Assembly (NCBI RefSeq): GCF_028553785.1
Contig: NZ_CP067136.1
Coordinates: forward strand, 2,018,001-2,082,000
DNA: 64,000 nucleotides
Direction: 5' to 3'
Source: Paracoccus fistulariae
GTDB taxonomy: Bacteria > Pseudomonadota > Alphaproteobacteria > Rhodobacterales > Rhodobacteraceae
How positions within the stretch are numbered: position 1 is the stretch's first letter; each line of letters begins with the position of its first letter. Positions 8,972-16,711 of the stretch are shown here, in pieces. The notes under the pieces were generated by a model. That model was given only the letters and a program-made list of their open reading frames with translations, did not search any database and was not told the origin of the DNA. Both the position numbers and the translations under genes were made by a program.

Positions 8972-9940
8972 ATGGCCGACCCACTCACCCAGCTTCTGGC
9001 GGATCGTGACTGGCTGATGGCGGATGGTGCCACCGGCACGAATCTGTTCAACATGGGGCTGCCTTCCGATGAACCACCCGAATTCTGGAATACCGAACAT
9101 CCCGACCGCATCCGCAAACTGCATCAGGACGCGGTGGATGCGGGCGCCGATCTGTTTCTGACCAACAGCTTCGGCGGCAATGCCAGCCGCCTGAAACTGC
9201 GCAATGCCGCCGCCCGCGTGACCGAGCTCAACCGGGTTGCCGCCGAAATCGGGCGCGAGGTCGCGGATCGCGCCGGGCGCCGCGTCGTGGTGGCGGGCAG
9301 CATGGGCCCCACCGGAGAGATCATGGCCCCGATGGGCGGGCTGAGCCATGACAGCGCGGTCGAGATGTTTCACGAACAGGCCGAGGCGCTGAAGGCCGGG
9401 GGCGCGGATGTGCTGTGGCTGGAAACCATCAGCTCGGAAGAGGAATACCGCGCCGCCGCCGAAGCCATCGACCTGACCGGCATGCCCTGGTGCGGGATGA
9501 TGAGCTTTGACACCGCTGGTCGCACGCTGATGGGTCTGACGCCCGCGCAGCTGGCATCGCTGGTCGAGCGGTTGACGAACAGCCCGCTGGCCTATGGCGC
9601 CAATTGCGGTGTCGGCGCCTCGGACCTGCTGCGCGCGGTGCAGGCGCTGACGGCCACCGGCAATGAACGCCCGCTGATCGCCAAGGGCAATGCCGGCATC
9701 CCGCGCATGGAACACGGGCACCTGCATTATGACGGCACGCCGGAACTGATGGCGAAATATGCGGTGCTGGCGCGCGATCTGGGCGTGCGGATCATCGGCG
9801 GCTGCTGCGGCACCACGCCCGACCACCTGCGCGCCATGCGCGAGGCGCTGGAAACCCGCCCCCGCGGCCCCCGCCCCACTCCGGAAACCATCGCCGCACA
9901 ACTGGACGGCAGCGGCCCGGACCGCGACGGCGCGCTGTAG
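8972..9940 (+). CDS. bmt: Betaine--homocysteine S-methyltransferase family protein
   Basis: A 322-residue zinc-dependent homocysteine S-methyltransferase, of the type that moves a methyl group from betaine to homocysteine in methionine synthesis. Zinc ligands are the Cys in YGANCGVGASD and the pair in IIGGCCGTTPDHL. The start LTQLLADRDWLMADGATGTN and the segment MGPTGEIMAPMGGL fit the Rhodobacteraceae betaine-type enzymes. AAGGAAA before the ATG at 8972 decides the start; an upstream in-frame ATG at 8909 has no good ribosome site. S-methylmethionine as donor is an alternative. The 120-bp region before it holds a short GC hairpin but no riboswitch I could recognise. Confidence 0.82.
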   Translation: MADPLTQLLADRDWLMADGATGTNLFNMGLPSDEPPEFWNTEHPDRIRKLHQDAVDAGADLFLTNSFGGNASRLKLRNAAARVTELNRVAAEIGREVADRAGRRVVVAGSMGPTGEIMAPMGGLSHDSAVEMFHEQAEALKAGGADVLWLETISSEEEYRAAAEAIDLTGMPWCGMMSFDTAGRTLMGLTPAQLASLVERLTNSPLAYGANCGVGASDLLRAVQALTATGNERPLIAKGNAGIPRMEHGHLHYDGTPELMAKYAVLARDLGVRIIGGCCGTTPDHLRAMREALETRPRGPRPTPETIAAQLDGSGPDRDGAL

Positions 9941-10012
9941 CGGCAGGAACCTCTTGCCGGTCCGGCGCCATGCGATTTGCGGGCCATGCGCCCGATCACT
10001 TCGCTTTCATTG

Positions 10013-10102
10013 GGCGTTATTACCCAAATCTGTTGTAGGGTTCATTACATGAATCCAGCGTGTTAGTTGAAGCACATGAGCAGACTCGCGCCCCCGACCT
10101 AG
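10013..10102 (+). mobile_element. IS903-like (IS5 family) left end, truncated
   Basis: An 89-bp segment starting GGCGTTATTACCCAAATC is repeated at 13073-13161 with one mismatch (C at 10050, T at 13110). The outermost bases resemble IS903-group ends. The repeat includes the first 26 bases of the transposase gene (ATG at 10076, encoding MSRLAPPT). Here the gene is interrupted at CCTA by the first IS427-like element, and the remainder of this copy is not found on the far side. Confidence 0.7.
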
Positions 10103-10104
10103 GT

Positions 10105-10455
10105 TCAGGACTCGTTGTCGATCATAACCATAAGATGACGGTGGCGGCGAGAAGGATAGCGGAGAAGAAGGTCTCGGGGCATCGGTCGTATCGGGTGGCG
10201 ACACGCCTCCAATCCTTGAGGCGCCCGAACATGATTTCGATGCGGTTGCGGCGTTTGTAGCGCCGCTTGTCGTATTTGACCGCCTTCTTGCGGTTTTTTC
10301 CGGCCGGGGATGCGTACCCTTATCCCCTTGTCTTTCAACGCTTCTCGGAACCAGTCGGCATCATACGCTCTGTCCGCAAGCATCCAGCCGGCCTTCGGCA
10401 AACTGCTCAGCAGGACCGTCGCGCCGGTATAGTCACTCACTTGCCCGGCCGACAT
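10105..10455 (-). pseudogene. IS5-family transposase second frame, copy 1 (frameshifted)
   Basis: This is the downstream part of the transposase: VSDYTGATVLLSSLPKAGWM and the catalytic LADRAYDADWFREALKDKGI, which corresponds to the DDE-family D region. After RIPGRKK the frame goes wrong. One extra base in an A run (AAAAAA here, AAGT in copy 2) shifts the conserved RRNRIEIMFGRLKDWRR segment, with the catalytic glutamate, into another frame. Copy 1 is therefore probably unable to make an active transposase. Confidence 0.75.
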
Positions 10456-10922
10456 GAAGAACTGGATCGGGCGTCCCTTCGCGTCGGTGACGGCATGCAG
10501 CTTGGTGTTCCGTTTTCGGGCGAAACTGTCCCCCGGACAGTTTCTTTATCCCTCAAACCCTTTCGTTCGCCCGATCTGGCGCCCGCGCCCCCTTTTTTGA
10601 CCCGCAGGCTCGAGGCCGTGCGATGCGCTTTCAGATAGGTCGCGTCGATCATGATCGTCTTGTGTTCGGCGCTCTCGGCGGCCAGGCCCACCATGATCCG
10701 GGCAAAGACCCCATTCTCGCTCCAGCGCTTCCATCGGTTGTAGAGCGTATTGGCGGGCCCGTAGTCCTTCGGCGCGTCGCACCATCGCAAACCATTGCGG
10801 TTGATGAAGATTATGCCACTGAGGACGCGGCGATCATCGACACGGGGCTTGCCATGGCTCTTGAGAAAGAAGGGTTTGAGGCGCGCCATCTGCGCCTCGC
10901 TCAGCCAGAAAAGGTTGCTCAT
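10437..10922 (-). CDS. IS5-family transposase, first frame (OrfA), copy 1
   Basis: A 161-codon frame starting MSNLFWLSEAQMARLKPFFL and containing VDDRRVLSGIIFINRNGLRW and IMIDATYLKAHRTASSLRVK, the first catalytic Asp region. A run of six A and five G (slippery sequence) follows VKK, where IS427-type elements normally shift frame. About 45 bases later comes a 48-bp insert with a 10-bp hairpin (10510-10557), after which the 0 frame no longer encodes transposase. The real protein sequence ends near that point. Confidence 0.7.
   Translation of the reverse strand: MSNLFWLSEAQMARLKPFFLKSHGKPRVDDRRVLSGIIFINRNGLRWCDAPKDYGPANTLYNRWKRWSENGVFARIMVGLAAESAEHKTIMIDATYLKAHRTASSLRVKKGGAGARSGERKGLRDKETVRGTVSPENGTPSCMPSPTRRDARSSSSCRPGK
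10510..10557 (-). repeat. 48-bp hairpin insert inside transposase, IS copy 1
   Basis: The perfect inverted repeat GAAACTGTCC (10522-10531) and GGACAGTTTC (10535-10544), with a CCC loop, sits inside a 48-bp block between the first and second transposase frames. The identical block occurs in IS copy 2 at 11395-11442. Relative to IS427-type transposases it takes the place of the two codons for Gly-Met before Asn-Thr-Lys. In the -1 frame it contains a TAA. Confidence 0.65.
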
Positions 10923-11007
10923 CGATCAGGTCTCCTTGCGGAGCCTGAATCACGCCAAACGTCCGAAATCAATGGGTCTGGAACCTAGGGTCAGGACTCG
11001 TTGTGGA

Positions 11008-11385
11008 TTATAGCCAGAAGAGGACGATTGCGGCGAGGAGGATGGCAGAGAAGAAGGTCTGTGGACAGCGGTCGTATCGGGTGGCGACACGCCTCCAATC
11101 CTTCAACCGCCCGAACATGATCTCTATGCGGTTGCGCCGTTTGTATCGTCGCTTGTCGTATTTGACCGCCTTCTTGCGGGACTTCCGGCCAGGGATGCAG
11201 ACCTTTATCCCCTTGTCTTTCAATGCTTCTCTGAACCAATCGGCATCATAGCCCCGGTCTCCCAGCAGCCACCCTGCCTTCGGAAGGTTGCCCAGCAGCG
11301 CCGCCGCGCCTGTGTAATCACTGACCGGACCGGCGGACATGAAGAACCCGATCGGGCGCCCCTTGGCATCGGCAACGGCGTGCAA
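11008..11385 (-). CDS. IS5-family transposase, second frame (OrfB), copy 2
   Basis: This frame encodes the C-terminal half of the transposase: LHAVADAKGRPIGFF, VSDYTGAAALLGNLPKAGWL, LGDRGYDADWFREALK (second catalytic Asp), CIPGRKSRKKAVKYDKRRYK, RNRIEIMFGRLKDWRRVATR (catalytic Glu) and an ending AAIVLFWL. It has no good start of its own (TTG at 11385), so it is expected to be made by frameshift from the first frame. A TAA in the 48-bp insert lies in its frame just upstream, so a simple -1 shift at the slippery run would stop before reaching it. Confidence 0.75.
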   Translation of the reverse strand: MHAVADAKGRPIGFFMSAGPVSDYTGAAALLGNLPKAGWLLGDRGYDADWFREALKDKGIKVCIPGRKSRKKAVKYDKRRYKRRNRIEIMFGRLKDWRRVATRYDRCPQTFFSAILLAAIVLFWL

Positions 11386-11807
11386 CTTCGTGTTCCGTTT
11401 TCGGGCGAAACTGTCCCCCGGACAGTTTCTTTATCCCTCAAACCCTTTGGTGCGCCCGATCTGGCGCCCGCGCCCCCCTTTTTTACCCGCAGGCTTGATG
11501 CCGTGCGGTGCGCCTTGAGATAGGTCGCGTCAATCATGATCGTCTTGTGCTCGGCGCTCTCGGCGGCCAGGCCCACCATGATCCGGGCGAACACGCCATT
11601 GTCGCTCCAGCGCTTCCAACGGTTGTAGAGGGTCTTGGCCGGGCCGTATTCCTTCGGCGCATCACACCAGCGCAAGCCATTGCGATTGATGAAGATTATG
11701 CCACTGAGGACGCGGCGATCATCGACGCGGGGCTTGCCATGGCTCTTGGGAAAGAACGGCTTCAAGCGCTCCACTTGGGCGTCCGTAAGCCAATAAAGAT
11801 TGCTCAT
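11220..11807 (-). CDS. IS5-family transposase, first frame (OrfA), copy 2
   Basis: Starts MSNLYWLTDAQVERLKPFFP and carries the same catalytic segment IMIDATYLKAHRTASSLRVK, followed by a six-A, six-G slippery run. The frame remains open for 195 codons because the insert has no stop in frame 0, but the translation after the insert is not transposase-like. The useful part therefore ends near 11450. Helix-turn-helix and first catalytic Asp are present. Confidence 0.72.
   Translation of the reverse strand: MSNLYWLTDAQVERLKPFFPKSHGKPRVDDRRVLSGIIFINRNGLRWCDAPKEYGPAKTLYNRWKRWSDNGVFARIMVGLAAESAEHKTIMIDATYLKAHRTASSLRVKKGGAGARSGAPKGLRDKETVRGTVSPENGTRSCTPLPMPRGARSGSSCPPVRSVITQARRRCWATFRRQGGCWETGAMMPIGSEKH
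11395..11442 (-). repeat. 48-bp hairpin insert inside transposase, IS copy 2
   Basis: Same sequence as 10510-10557, including the 10-bp perfect stem with a 3-base loop. Since the surrounding IS copies have diverged at many positions, an unchanged insert suggests an inherited and possibly functional part of this IS type, or very recent conversion. Confidence 0.65.
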
Positions 11808-11939
11808 CGATCAGGTCTCCTTGCGGAGCCTGAATCACGCCAAACGCATGAAATCAATGGGTCTGGAACCTAGACATTCGAAGCAAACAGCTTCATTCTA
11901 AACTAGGCGCATCTGGCATATCAATTAAAGAAAGAAACC

Positions 11940-13028
11940 ATGCAAAGTGAAAAGTCTCTTTTTGAGCATAAAGAAATAGTACCAACCTTTCGAATTGCTC
12001 CCTCAGTAGTGTTTTCTGCTAGATCTTTTTTTATAGACCGAGCCATACCAGGCTGTGACGTCATTCAACTGCCAGAAAAAATCATGCCTGCAGGCGAAGT
12101 AAAAATAGTAGAAGAGGGCGCAATGACAATGCAACCTCGGCTAAAGATGCGCGATCGCCTCCGAGGACGAGGGCGAGAGCCGACAATTGATTTTCATGAA
12201 GAACTATACATTGACTTCAGATATAATAGTCCACAAAATTGGTCTCACCTACTCAACCGGCACATTCCCCTACTTGCTTTTGCCGAATCGGCTTTAGGGC
12301 AGAACATTTCAAATATAAATGTTATTTTCCCTAAAAATATGCCAAAACATGGGCGTGATTTGATAATTAATCTTGGCATAAATTCTCATTTTACAGATGG
12401 ACCCGTCACAGGATCATGTATAAAAATATTCCAGAGTCATGGAAATGTTCACAGACCACATTCACATAAATGGATTAATTCATCATCTATAATTGAAAAA
12501 TTAAATAAAATTGGCTCTAGCAAGGACGTACTTCCCCAAAGAATACTAATAGCACGACGGGGATCGCGCACCATCCTAAACCAAGAAGAAATCGAGATTT
12601 CGCTGCGCCAAAGGGGTTTCAGAACCATATACGCAGAAGACCTACACGTAAATGATCAAATCAGATTATTTTCTGAATGTGAGACAATTGTCGCGATTCA
12701 TGGAGCAGCTCTTGGCCCGCTGCTGTATAGACTTTCCAATAACGCCAAAGTAACGAACATTGTCGAGATCATTCCCTGCGGCATAGCCAGCGATATTTTT
12801 CGTATGATGGCACAGCAAGTGGGATGCCGCTGGATCGGCGTAAGGGGCAAAATGAAACCTAAGTATGTAAAACCCGCTTATAATATGAAACAAAAATTTT
12901 TTTCAAAGTTCCAAAATGATAGCTTTGAAGTAGATCCTGTCTCTCTTCTCAGCGCATTGGATCATGTATGGAATGCTGATGACTTCAGATTCGCCCCTCT
13001 CAAAGAACTATCAGAAGGCTATCTGTAG
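11940..13028 (+). CDS. Glycosyltransferase family 61 (DUF563) protein
   Basis: A 362-residue protein with the C-terminal pattern of GT61/DUF563 enzymes: RILIARRGSRTILNQEEIEI, LRQRGFRTIYAEDLHVNDQI, FSECETIVAIHGAALGPLLY and NIVEIIPCG. Bacterial members are linked to capsule or LPS sugar transfer; acceptor and donor are unknown here. The gene is strikingly AT-rich (runs such as AATTAAATAAAATTGG) compared with its GC-rich surroundings, and it is flanked by IS elements, pointing to horizontal acquisition. The N-terminal 60 residues lack clear family features, and the start was taken as the first ATG after the IS end. No polysaccharide genes adjoin it. Confidence 0.72.
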   Translation: MQSEKSLFEHKEIVPTFRIAPSVVFSARSFFIDRAIPGCDVIQLPEKIMPAGEVKIVEEGAMTMQPRLKMRDRLRGRGREPTIDFHEELYIDFRYNSPQNWSHLLNRHIPLLAFAESALGQNISNINVIFPKNMPKHGRDLIINLGINSHFTDGPVTGSCIKIFQSHGNVHRPHSHKWINSSSIIEKLNKIGSSKDVLPQRILIARRGSRTILNQEEIEISLRQRGFRTIYAEDLHVNDQIRLFSECETIVAIHGAALGPLLYRLSNNAKVTNIVEIIPCGIASDIFRMMAQQVGCRWIGVRGKMKPKYVKPAYNMKQKFFSKFQNDSFEVDPVSLLSALDHVWNADDFRFAPLKELSEGYL

Positions 13029-13037
13029 GTGTTTAAT

Positions 13038-13072
13038 GGCTCTGTTGTACAAATTTTCTGTAGGATTCACCT
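13038..13072 (+). mobile_element. Short remnant of a second IS5-family left end
   Basis: The 35 bases starting GGCTCTGTTGTACAAATTTT align without gaps to the first 35 bases of the adjacent IS903-like end (GGC start, CAAAT, TGTAGG and TTCA shared). They stop exactly where that element begins. This suggests a diverged IS of the same group was itself the target of the later insertion. Confidence 0.45.
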
Positions 13073-13640
13073 GGCGTTATTACCCAAATCTGTTGTAGGG
13101 TTCATTATATGAATCCAGCGTGTTAGTTGAAGCACATGAGCAGACTCGCGCCCCCGACCTACAAGACCAGGAACTGGCTTGCCTATAATAAGTCGCTCAA
13201 GCGCCGCTGCTCGCGGACGATCCGGTCAACCCCGAGATAAGCTGGGATGCTGCGCCGACATGCAGGCGTGGCCGCCAGCAGAGCTACAGCGTCTCCGCCA
13301 TACAGATGTGCCTCTTGATGAATGTGCTGTTCGGCATGGCGCTCCCGCAGATGACCGGCTTCGTCGAGAGCCTGTCGCGGCTGGTTGGTCTCGACCGATC
13401 AGTGCCCGACTTCAGCACGCTGTCTCGGCGCCGGAAGATCCTGGCCGTCAACATCCCCAGTCGCGGCTCCAAGGGGCCGCTGCACCTGCTGATCGATAGT
13501 GCCGGCATCAAGGTCGACGGGGAAGGCGAGTGGCACGCCCGAAGGCATGGCGGTCCCAAACGGCGCGTCGGGCGCAAGATCCTTCACGGGATCGATCAAG
13601 AAACACGGGAGGTCGGCGTTGTCGCGGTCACCGGAACCAA
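13073..13640 (+). mobile_element. IS903-like (IS5 family) element, right side missing
   Basis: Begins with the same GGCGTTATTACCC end as the copy at 10013 and continues into a transposase gene. Similarity to transposase stops around 13640 inside the NRPS condensation-domain gene that runs in from the other side, so the right end and the last part of the transposase are missing. Confidence 0.7.
13136..13640 (+). pseudogene. IS903-like transposase, frameshifted and truncated
   Basis: The start MSRLAPPTYKTRNWLAYNKS is typical of IS903-group IS5 transposases. About 30 codons in, one base is missing near 13220-13240, giving a TAA. The next frame then carries QMCLLMNVLFGMALPQMTGF, LDRSVPDFSTLSRRRKILAV and LHLLIDSAGIKVDGEGEWHA, and ends after GIDQETREVGVVAVTG. 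The rest of the family sequence, including the catalytic Glu region, is absent. Not functional. Confidence 0.8.
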
Positions 13641-14957
13641 GGCCGCATTTTCCGGATCGCGCAGGACCGATCCGATCCACTGCCGAAATGCCGTCACGCG
13701 GCCAGAGAATTCGGTCGCGCCTATGGTCGGGTCTGCCTCGATAGAGGCGATCAGACCTGATCCGGTGCCGCCGCCCGTGAATGAGACGTTGAAACCGTCG
13801 CCCGGTCCGGCGGCCAGGACGAGGCGTTCCGTTTCCAGCCCATGAAAACGCGGCGGGGCGAAGGGCATGACGTTGACCAGAGGCGTGAAATGGAAGCGCT
13901 GGCCCGAGGGGATGCCGCAATCGCGGGCTATATCCTCAATCCGGTAGCGGCCGTGGCGGCGGTGACGGCGGAAGTGCCGCGACAGGCGCCCGATCAGCGT
14001 GGGCAGCGGCTCATCCGGCTGAGGATCGACGATCAGGGGCAGGATGTTGACCACCATGGCGGGAATATTGGCGCTGATACTGCCCATCCGGCTCATGTAA
14101 GGCAGCCAGACCGGCCCATTGGCGGGCCGGCGGCCGGGGTCCAGAAGCGACAGCCAGATCGCGGACAGCAGGGTCAGAAGATCCGCCCAGTTCATGCCCA
14201 ACCGGGCGGCGGCATCCCGCAAAGCGGCATCGAAATCGGGGCCCATCGCGAAATCGGCGGTCAGGGGCGCCAGCCCGTAATCCTCCGCCCCCTTTTGCAG
14301 CACCGGCAGATCGCCCCGATGCGGGGCCAGTGTGTCGCGCCAATAGCTGCGATCGGTCTGGAAGGCCGGGCTTTGCGCATAGTCGCGCTCTTCTCGCAGG
14401 AAATCGGCGAGCCTGTCGAAGGGGCGCCCCACCTCACCCTGCCCCAGTGCCGCGGCATAGAGGGTCGCCACGCGTTTCTCGATCAGCGACATGCTGTAGC
14501 CGTCCAGAATGATGTGATGCCCGCGGCTGTACCAGAACCAGCGCCTCTCCCCCAGACGCAACAGCATCTGTGCCGACAGCGGCGCGTGGCGCAGATCCAG
14601 CGGGGCGTCGATATCGGCACGCATCAGGCGGCGGGCGGCGGCCTCGGGGTCGGGTTCCTGTCGCAGGTCAAGCTGACGGACCTGCGGCACGCGGGCCGGA
14701 TCGACCCTCTGCTGCACCCGTCCATCCTCGGTTTCCCGAAAGCGCAGCGCCAGCGTGTCGGCCTCGGCCACCGTCTGGCGAATGGCCGACAGCATCGCGG
14801 CCTCATCCAGCACACCGTTGAAGGCAATCACATGCGCCACGGTCGATACCGGCTGATCTGGATGGAACTGGAACTCTTCCCAGAAATCCATCTGACCCGC
14901 CGTCAGGTCGTACCAGACTGCAGCAGCACTGCCTGCATCGGATCCGATTTCTGTCAT
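13596..14957 (-). CDS. NRPS condensation-domain protein, EntF/VibH-like, 3' end cut by IS remnant
   Basis: A 453-residue condensation domain. Features are an N-terminal LTAGQMDFWEEFQFHPDQP, STVAHVIAFNGVLDEAAMLS, the active-site RGHHIILDGYS (HHxxxDG), VNILPLIVDPQPDEPLPTL and RRHGRYRIEDIARDCG. The order resembles the first domain of EntF, and it could equally be a free-standing condensation enzyme of the VibH type. The last 10 or so residues (TATTPTSRVS) are encoded by the opposite strand of an IS903-like remnant, so the natural 3' end is lost. Start: ATG at 14957 with GAGG upstream; a TTG at 14975 is also in frame. It would amidate an amine or amino acid with 2,3-dihydroxybenzoate. Confidence 0.8.
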   Translation of the reverse strand: MTEIGSDAGSAAAVWYDLTAGQMDFWEEFQFHPDQPVSTVAHVIAFNGVLDEAAMLSAIRQTVAEADTLALRFRETEDGRVQQRVDPARVPQVRQLDLRQEPDPEAAARRLMRADIDAPLDLRHAPLSAQMLLRLGERRWFWYSRGHHIILDGYSMSLIEKRVATLYAAALGQGEVGRPFDRLADFLREERDYAQSPAFQTDRSYWRDTLAPHRGDLPVLQKGAEDYGLAPLTADFAMGPDFDAALRDAAARLGMNWADLLTLLSAIWLSLLDPGRRPANGPVWLPYMSRMGSISANIPAMVVNILPLIVDPQPDEPLPTLIGRLSRHFRRHRRHGRYRIEDIARDCGIPSGQRFHFTPLVNVMPFAPPRFHGLETERLVLAAGPGDGFNVSFTGGGTGSGLIASIEADPTIGATEFSGRVTAFRQWIGSVLRDPENAALVPVTATTPTSRVS

Positions 14958-15082
14958 TCCAGCCTCACTTGACAATTGCCGATAGAAATACTCAGTTAAT
15001 TGCGCCAGTCAATTCGATCTCCGCAAGGCGGGCCGGATCTTGCCAGCATGACCGCTTTGATCCGACATTGACCGAGGCCCCC
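14958..15082 (+). promoter_or_regulatory. Divergent promoter region of the siderophore genes
   Basis: This 125-bp spacer between the divergent condensation-domain and entE genes has an AT-rich centre. TTGACA is at 14969-14974 reading towards entE, followed by GATAGAAATACTCAG. Iron regulation would be expected for such a locus, but I could not recognise a convincing Fur, Irr or RirA site. Confidence 0.35.
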
Positions 15083-16711
15083 GTGCTGATTGATTTCTGC
15101 CGCTTCCCCGCCGATCTGGCCGCCCGTTATCGCGCGCGCGGCTATTGGATCGATGAACCGCTGACGCGTGCGCTGGACGAATCGACCAGAGCCACGCCCG
15201 AGGCCATCGCGGTGATCGACGGTGACCGGCAGCTCAGCTATCGCGAACTGTCCGATGCGGTGGCGAATCTGGCCGACAGGCTGCGCCGCGATGGGCTGGG
15301 CCGGGGCGATACGGCGGTGGTGCAATTGCCGAATTGCGCCGAATTCATCATCACCTTCCATGCCCTGCTGCGTGCGGGGATCGTGCCGGTGAACGCGATC
15401 TACAGCCATCGACAACTGGAAATGGGCAATTATATCCAGCAGTTGAAACCAGCACTGCTGATCGGCGATCACGCGCATGAACTGTTCGCGACCGGGGATT
15501 TTCTGGACGGGCTGACGACGCGCGGGCAAGCGCCGCGCCGCGTGATCCTGAAAGACAGCCCGGATGCGGACACCGCGCTGTCGGCATGGCTGGCCGGGAC
15601 CGGGCAAGCCCGGCTGCCCGCCGATCCGACCCCGCCCGATGAGGTGGCCTTCTTTCAGTTGTCTGGCGGCAGCACCGGCACGCCTAAGCTGATCCCGCGC
15701 ACCCATAACGATTACGACTACAGCATCCGGGCCAGCGCAGAGATCTGCGGGCTGGATCGGCAGACGCGCTTTCTTTGCGCGCTGCCTGCCGCGCATAATT
15801 TCACCATGAGCTCTCCGGGCATTCTGGGGGTTCTGCATGCCGGAGGCTGCATCGTGATGGCGCCCTCGCCCGATCCGGCGGCCTGCTTCCGGCTGATCGC
15901 AGAGCATCGGGTGACGGTTGCGGCGCTGGTGCCCTCGGCCGTTCAACTGTGGCAGCGTCATGCCGCGCTGGCCGGGCCGCCCGCGCCGCTGCGGCATCTG
16001 CTGGTCGGCGGTGCCAGCTTCACGCCCGAGATCGCCCGCGCCGTGCCGGATGTTCTGAACTGTCAGCTTCAGCAGGTCTTTGGCATGGCCGAGGGGCTGG
16101 TGAATTATACCCGGCTGGATGACGATCCGGAAACGGTGATGTCGATGCAGGGTCGCCCGATCAGCCCCGATGATGACATCCGTCTGCTGGATGAGACGGG
16201 GCGCCCCGTGCCCGATGGTCAGCCCGGCGCGCTGTCGGTGCGCGGCCCCTATACCTTTCGCGGCTATTTCAAAAGCCCGGAACATAATTCGCAGGCCTTT
16301 GACAAGGACGGGTTTTATCATTCCGGGGACGTGGTGATCCGGCGGCCTGACGGCTATCTGCGGGTCGTCGGGCGGATCAAGGATCAGATCAATCGTGGCG
16401 GCGAAAAGGTCGCGGCGGAAGAGATTGAGGCTCTGCTGATGCGCCATCCGCTGATCCGTCAGGCGGCGCTGGTCGCCATGCCGGATGCGATGCTGGGCGA
16501 ACGCAGCGTGGCGGTGATTGTCAGCAACGGCTCGGTCAAATCATCGACGCTCAGGCGTCATCTGCGCGATCTCGGGCTGGCCGATTACAAGCTGCCCGAC
16601 CGCTTTCACCAGACCGACAGCCTGCCGCTGACCCATATCGGCAAGACCGACAAACGCCGCCTGCGAGAGATGCTGCAGGCCGCAGATGCAAGACAAGGAG
16701 TTCCCGCATGA
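15083..16711 (+). CDS. entE: 2,3-dihydroxybenzoate-AMP ligase
   Basis: EntE/DhbE activates 2,3-dihydroxybenzoate as the adenylate and loads it on an aryl carrier protein. The 542-residue protein shows FQLSGGSTGTPKLIPRTHND (P-loop), ALPAAHNFTMSSPGILGVLH, where the NF of HNFTMSSPG is typical of aryl-acid rather than amino-acid adenylation, QVFGMAEGLVNYTRLDD, YHSGDVVIRRPDGYLRVVGR and INRGGEKVAAEEIE. The GTG at 15083 with CGAGG upstream gives the family's usual N-terminus (FPADLAARYRARGYWIDEPL); TTG at 15068 is an alternative. Its end overlaps the carrier protein by 4 bp. Confidence 0.9.
   Translation: MLIDFCRFPADLAARYRARGYWIDEPLTRALDESTRATPEAIAVIDGDRQLSYRELSDAVANLADRLRRDGLGRGDTAVVQLPNCAEFIITFHALLRAGIVPVNAIYSHRQLEMGNYIQQLKPALLIGDHAHELFATGDFLDGLTTRGQAPRRVILKDSPDADTALSAWLAGTGQARLPADPTPPDEVAFFQLSGGSTGTPKLIPRTHNDYDYSIRASAEICGLDRQTRFLCALPAAHNFTMSSPGILGVLHAGGCIVMAPSPDPAACFRLIAEHRVTVAALVPSAVQLWQRHAALAGPPAPLRHLLVGGASFTPEIARAVPDVLNCQLQQVFGMAEGLVNYTRLDDDPETVMSMQGRPISPDDDIRLLDETGRPVPDGQPGALSVRGPYTFRGYFKSPEHNSQAFDKDGFYHSGDVVIRRPDGYLRVVGRIKDQINRGGEKVAAEEIEALLMRHPLIRQAALVAMPDAMLGERSVAVIVSNGSVKSSTLRRHLRDLGLADYKLPDRFHQTDSLPLTHIGKTDKRRLREMLQAADARQGVPA

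Larger units (their letters stand above)
10099..10988 (-). mobile_element. IS5-family (IS427-like) insertion sequence, copy 1
   Basis: The element is bounded by CTAG at 10099-10102 and 10985-10988. Inside these lie imperfect inverted ends: GTTCAGGACTCGTTG on the left, and GTTCCAGACCCATTG read inwards from the right (11 of 15 identical). It carries two overlapping transposase frames on the minus strand. Its right CTAG is also the left CTAG of copy 2, so the two elements abut. The sequences are clearly related but differ at many sites, so this is not a recent duplication. Confidence 0.75.
10985..11873 (-). mobile_element. IS5-family (IS427-like) insertion sequence, copy 2
   Basis: Bounded by CTAG at 10985-10988 and 11870-11873, with the same end sequences as copy 1. 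Its two transposase frames are intact apart from the shared hairpin insert. It abuts copy 1 on one side and the AT-rich glycosyltransferase segment on the other. Confidence 0.78.

Noticed and set aside
10985..11873. Recent tandem duplication of one IS
   Set aside because: The two IS427-like copies differ at many positions along their whole length, so they are separate family members that inserted next to each other.
14958..15082. Classical Fur box in the siderophore promoter
   Set aside because: The AT-rich centre has no convincing 19-bp inverted repeat of the GATAAT type, so iron regulation stays an inference from gene function.
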